Origin: Chlorella sorokiniana
Taxonomy: Eukaryota > Chlorophyta > Trebouxiophyceae > Chlorellales > Chlorellaceae
Length of the DNA: 64,000 nt
Direction of reading: 5' to 3'
NCBI GenBank assembly: GCA_025917655.1
Contig: CP084618.1
Location: 310,001 to 374,000 of the forward strand
Part shown: in pieces, positions 60,604 through 64,000 of the stretch
Numbering within the stretch: position 1 is the first letter of the stretch
How the letters are laid out: the number at the start of each line of letters is the position of its first letter
The notes under the pieces: model-generated
Database searches by the model: none
Told to the model about the DNA's origin: nothing
What the model saw: the letters and a program-made list of their open reading frames with translations, nothing else
Made by a program: the position numbers and the translations under genes

Positions 60604-61459
60604 GGCATTAATCTGTGCCTGGGCGGGCTTGGCGCCAGGAGCCCCCCGCCCCCGCGAGAGCCGGCAGCGCCCCCGGCGCCGCTGCCTCAGCCCCCACTGG
60701 CCCCCTCCCCGCCGCCTGCCGCTCGGCGGTCGGTGCGTTTTGGTCTCTCCTTGCTGATTTTCATGCCCTGGACCTGGCGCCTGCCGCCTGGCTTGGCCGA
60801 ATCCCCGCCACACACCCCTCTTTTTCACAGATAATGGCCGCCTGCAGTTGCGGCCTCCCCACTCCCCGATGCACGGCGCCTGATCCCGGCCCCCGTGCCC
60901 CGCCCGCCTGCTTGGGCCTGCGGGGGCGGCCCTGCCCCTCGTCCCCATCTCGTTCCTTACCGGTTGGTCCCCTCTGCTACGCTCCTGCCTGACCCGCTGC
61001 ATGGCGCTTCTTTGTCCCCCGCCTCGCCTTGTGTCGTTTCCGCCCGCTGTCGGCCGCCTCCCGGCTCTTGTGCCGGGCGGGCTGCGTCGCATGGCTGTCG
61101 GCGGCTGTTCTTGCCGCCCCGCTGCGGGGCCCCGCCTTCCCCCTTTCGATCCCCATTCTGACCCGTCTTTGGCGGCCTGCGGTGGCGTGCGATGGTGCCC
61201 ACATGCGTAACCGGCGCCCGCCTCCCCGCCTTCCTGTGTCTGCTGCTGCCATTTGGCGGCGCTTTGGGTGTGCTCCCAGGCGCCCTCCGCTCCCCTACCG
61301 CCCTCTGCGCCCGATCCCCGGCTTGCGCCGGTGCTTACAACCCTGCCCGCCCGCCCGCTGCGATGCTTAGATGTTGTACCGGAGCTAGTGGGATGCACTG
61401 CTGTGTGTCCCCGGCACGTTACCGCGCCTGGTCTCTGTAACAGTCAAGTCAAGTCAAGT
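60604..61459 (+). repeat. Dispersed repeat D, copy 1, with (TCAAG)n end
   Basis: A GC-rich block whose part 60980-61350 is paralogous to 61511-61868 (shared CGCCTCCCGGCTCTTGTGCC, GATGGTGCCCACATGC and CCGGTGCTT). It ends with CTCTGTAACAGTCAAGTCAAGTCAAG (about 61435-61459), a TGTAA signal plus a short tandem tail like that of LINE-B. A LINE 3' end is my best guess. No domain is recognised, and open frames on both strands are what high GC would give by chance. Confidence 0.4.
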
Positions 61460-61905
61460 TGGCGCTCGCTTTTGGTGGCGGCGTGCCTCCCACGAGCCCT
61501 TCCCCTGGCCATCCTTGTCTGACCCGCTCCGTCTGGCTTCGGTGTCCCCTGCCTCCACAATGTCGTTTCCGCGCGCCCGTCTGGCCGCCTCCCGGCTCTT
61601 GTGCCGGGCGGGCTGCGCCGCATGGTTGTCGGCGGCCTCTTGCTGCCTTGCTGCGGGGCCCTACCTTCCCCCGTTCCATCCCCGTTCTGACCCGTCTGGC
61701 GGCCCTGCGGCGGCGTGCGATGGTGCCCACATGCATAACCGGCCTCGCCCGCCTCCCTTCGCTCGTTGCTTCGCTGGCTGTGCCGATGGTTGGGCTCACC
61801 GGCGCGCCGCATTACCACTTATCCTCCTGTGGGCCCAATCCCCGCTCCCCCGGTGCTTGCATCCCAGCTTTAAAGTTGTCGCTTTGCTTTGCGGTGCCCT
61901 AGAAG
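61460..61905 (+). repeat. Dispersed repeat D, copy 2
   Basis: The second, diverged copy of the block at 60980-61350, directly downstream and in the same orientation. It lacks a clear tandem tail. Function unknown. Confidence 0.4.
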
Positions 61906-62283
61906 GCCCGTTGTAGGCTATGCTGTGCGTTGGAGGTTGCGTTCAGAAAAGTGCATCCAACATTATTAAGTCTGGCTAGTAGCACTTGCTCCCACTAGCA
62001 AGCTGAAAGCCAAGCGGCCAGGTCATGGGGCAGCCTCCAACCACGTGCCCAAACCGTCCTTGGTTGCAACATGTTGAAGGTAAAGCCAAGGCGCCGCAAG
62101 CGCTTGGAGGTCGAGTCGAGCCCCACTTTTGCATGCAAAGAACATATGTGTGGTTGCGCTGCCCGGGCACACTTAAGTTTGCGCAAGCTGCATGCCGCAC
62201 TGCTAGGCGCCGCAAGGCTGGCTGTCGTGTACAGTCCATGAGGGTGGGGCCGAAGAGGCAGCTTGAAAGTGGTTGAACGGCGG
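61906..62283. other. Intergenic spacer, no gene recognised
   Basis: Lower-GC unique sequence between repeat D and the SAM50 3' UTR. I see no coding frame, tRNA or repeat in it. Confidence 0.5.
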
Positions 62284-62288
62284 TTACA
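62284..62288 (-). other. Polyadenylation signal TGTAA of SAM50
   Basis: TGTAA on the minus strand, 122 bases past the SAM50 stop codon; it fits the algal signal and sets the 3' UTR length. Confidence 0.6.
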
Positions 62289-62409
62289 AGCATCCCTTCT
62301 GTGCGGAGACATCAAGGTTCACAGATTGTGCCCAGCTAAAGACAATGTTCTAGTCAGTCATCAAGGCTCGCCAAGCACTCAAAATTGGATGGCAAGCCTG
62401 CAAAACTTA

Positions 62410-63839
62410 TCACCAGCTGGGCGGCACAAAGCCGAAGTTGAGCCCGACGCGAGCACGGTCAAACGGCTGCTTGGCCAAGATTTGGCACATGTTGAGCTCC
62501 AGCTTGCCGATGCGGGTAGGCCATACAATGCCAGCCCCCTGCAAAGAATGCCAAAGACATGGTGAAGTAGGTTTGCTTGCAATCGGCTAAACTGCTAGCC
62601 CACCGCCCGACAAGTGGCTGGGCACTCACCACGCTCCAACGGAACGTCGTCGTAAACTCGTGCCAGGCGCTCTGCCAGGTGCGTCCGCTGCCGCTCAAGG
62701 CAACCAGAATTCCGCCATTGATGAACACGTGGCCGTGGATGCCAGCCTGCACGGCAGTGATAGGACAGGCATGATGACCACTCGAACGGCCAACTCTTGG
62801 CCCGCGCAACAAGAAGGGTCTCGAGAGCAATGCGGAAGAGCACATATGCAGCATAGCATTACCGCACGCATAGCCTCCAAGGGAAGCTGGAAGTTGAGTG
62901 CTGCCATGAGTGAGCATACGAGGTCTCCGCCCAAGGCATCCCTCCGTTGAGCTGGCCGGGGTGATGCCTCACTGCTGCTTGATGCCTGAAAACACAAGCA
63001 ATGGCACCGGGTTAGGATGTCATGTGCGCCATGAAGCAGCCAAGGGTATGCATTGCCCACTTTGCATCTGCAAGTAGGCCACCGTCAATGATACGTACAC
63101 AGGCCACGAGCCCCACCCACATATGGCGCTCACCTCGCCCACAGGCCGCCGCGGCTCGCTAGGCCCCACGCCCTTGTGCGCAAAGCCGCGCAGCGCGCCG
63201 GCAGCCAGGCCGCCGAGGAAGAAACGGTCGCTAATGCTGGTGGGCGTGGCCCACGCACGTGCGCCCCACGGCAGCAGCAACCCTGCCTCGGCGGTGAGCG
63301 TGAGCGACGTGCCGCCGCCCGCCGACACCGGGAAGGCCACCTTCCCAGCGCAGTGCTGCCGCACAAAGCGCAACAGGTTGGAGTCGGGTCCCAACCCTGC
63401 CACTTGCGTCTCGCAACGGTAACCCCAGCCTGCAAGAGGGTGGCATGCAAGCAACCAAGGGCGAATAGGTGGGCCGACGGGGACGTGTGAGTGTGGGTTT
63501 GGCAGGTGCTTGGGCAAGTTGAGCCGCACGAAGACAGTTGTTCAACCTTTGCCTCAGCGCACAAGCGGCCACATGTGGCCGGCTGCACAACGCCCACGTG
63601 GCAGGCATTATTGCACACTGGCAGCCCCCAGGCTGGCTCCGCAGCCTGCCGCCAGCTTTAAGCACGCACCTTGCGTGGGGAAGGCCGGGTCGTCAAACGT
63701 GTCTCCCCGACGCACGTACTTGACCGCCGACAGCAGCCGGTCGCCCAGCTGGCCCAGCACTGCGCGCGACGCGGTGCGTGCAGGGTCAGACAGCCGCCGC
63801 CAGCCCAGCTCGTAGGACACTGCATGCTGGCCGTCCTCG
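62410..63839 (-). CDS. SAM50: SAM50/TOB55, mitochondrial outer-membrane beta-barrel assembly protein (C-terminal part)
   Basis: The Omp85-family core of the SAM complex, which inserts beta-barrel proteins into the mitochondrial outer membrane. Exons on the minus strand are 63839-63670, 63429-63134, 62985-62863, 62746-62630 and 62538-62410, ending in TGA. Introns are GT-AG (GTGCGT, GTGAGC, GTAATG, GTGAGT donors) and all phases agree. Visible are SYELGWRRLSDPAR, the Omp85 signature ISDRFFLGG...LRGFAHKGVGP, GIHGHVFINGG, and the last strands SVGAGIVWPTRIGKLELNMC to VPPSW. This matches plant SAM50 closely. All five exons are undamaged. The first listed exon starts after a strong pyrimidine tract and CAG, but the frame stays open to the window edge, so a longer exon is possible. 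The N-terminal half lies outside. Confidence 0.9.
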
Positions 63840-63897
63840 CTGCAGTGACAGATGACCGACGGGGGCAGGGAGAGCGCGGCGCAGGGCAGCCTCAACA

Positions 63898-63960
63898 CCA
63901 AGCATGGTGGGCCCAAGTGTTGCCGGCAAAGCGTGGCGGGCCCAACTGTTACCGGCGCAC
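63898..63960 (-). repeat. Two imperfect 29-31 bp tandem copies upstream of the SAM50 exon
   Basis: GCCGGTAACAGTTGGGCCCG and GCCGGCAACACTTGGGCCCA begin two adjacent copies on the minus strand. Their presence favours an intron here rather than coding sequence. Confidence 0.5.
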
Positions 63961-64000
63961 GAGCCAGGGCGGTGCAGCGCGCAGCACCCAGCCCCCGCCA

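Noticed and set aside
60595-61398. A 267-aa minus-strand frame as a gene
   Set aside because: Arg/Gly-rich low-complexity translation of GC-rich repeat D, with no domain, no conservation with copy 2 and no splice context.

Overview
The window looks like nuclear DNA of a green alga (Chlorophyta; a trebouxiophyte or chlorophycean is my guess). It is GC-rich. The host genes have short GT-AG introns (one is GC-AG). TGTAA, the usual green-algal polyadenylation signal, follows both protein genes, and the kinase is of the plant DYRKP subtype. Only three host genes are visible: the 3' part of a DYRKP-type kinase at the left edge (2-1000, +), a tRNA-Pro(UGG) (60448-60519, -) and the 3' part of SAM50, a mitochondrial outer-membrane Omp85 protein, at the right edge (62410-63839 or beyond, -).

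Nearly everything from 1.2 to 59.9 kb is repeats. Two LINE families dominate. LINE-A is about 6.3 kb with a poly-A tail and an L1-like ORF2 (APE endonuclease, reverse transcriptase, C-terminal zinc motif). LINE-B is seen only as 3' ends and has a pentanucleotide (AACAT)n tail. Positions 1.2-9.5 kb are a nest of truncated LINE-A and LINE-B pieces, a 153-bp minisatellite, and a 352-bp miniature LTR element (TRIM) whose core resembles a tRNA.

From 9.56 to 57.18 kb runs one large satellite array. Its higher-order unit is 1459 bp, which is exactly a 996-bp antisense LINE-B 3' end, plus a 4-bp target duplication, plus three 153-bp repeats. I count 18 LINE-B modules. The array was later hit by two almost identical Ty1/copia elements (17219-22954 and 24763-30499), a nearly full-length LINE-A (35895-42232), a second TRIM (44651-45001) and three 5'-truncated LINE-A copies, each with target-site duplications. 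A decayed LINE-A ORF2 (57181-59855) and a fragment of a third LINE (about 60160-60400) lead to the right-hand host genes.

The parts fit a satellite and retrotransposon heterochromatin block, possibly centromeric or pericentromeric (inference). Three points deserve attention: the step-by-step origin of the satellite from a LINE insertion, with the pre-insertion allele still present at about 3380-3400; differences between repeat copies that fall almost only on CAG/CTG trinucleotides, matching the small defects in the kinase gene; and the tRNA-like TRIM, which shares its primer-binding site with the copia elements.
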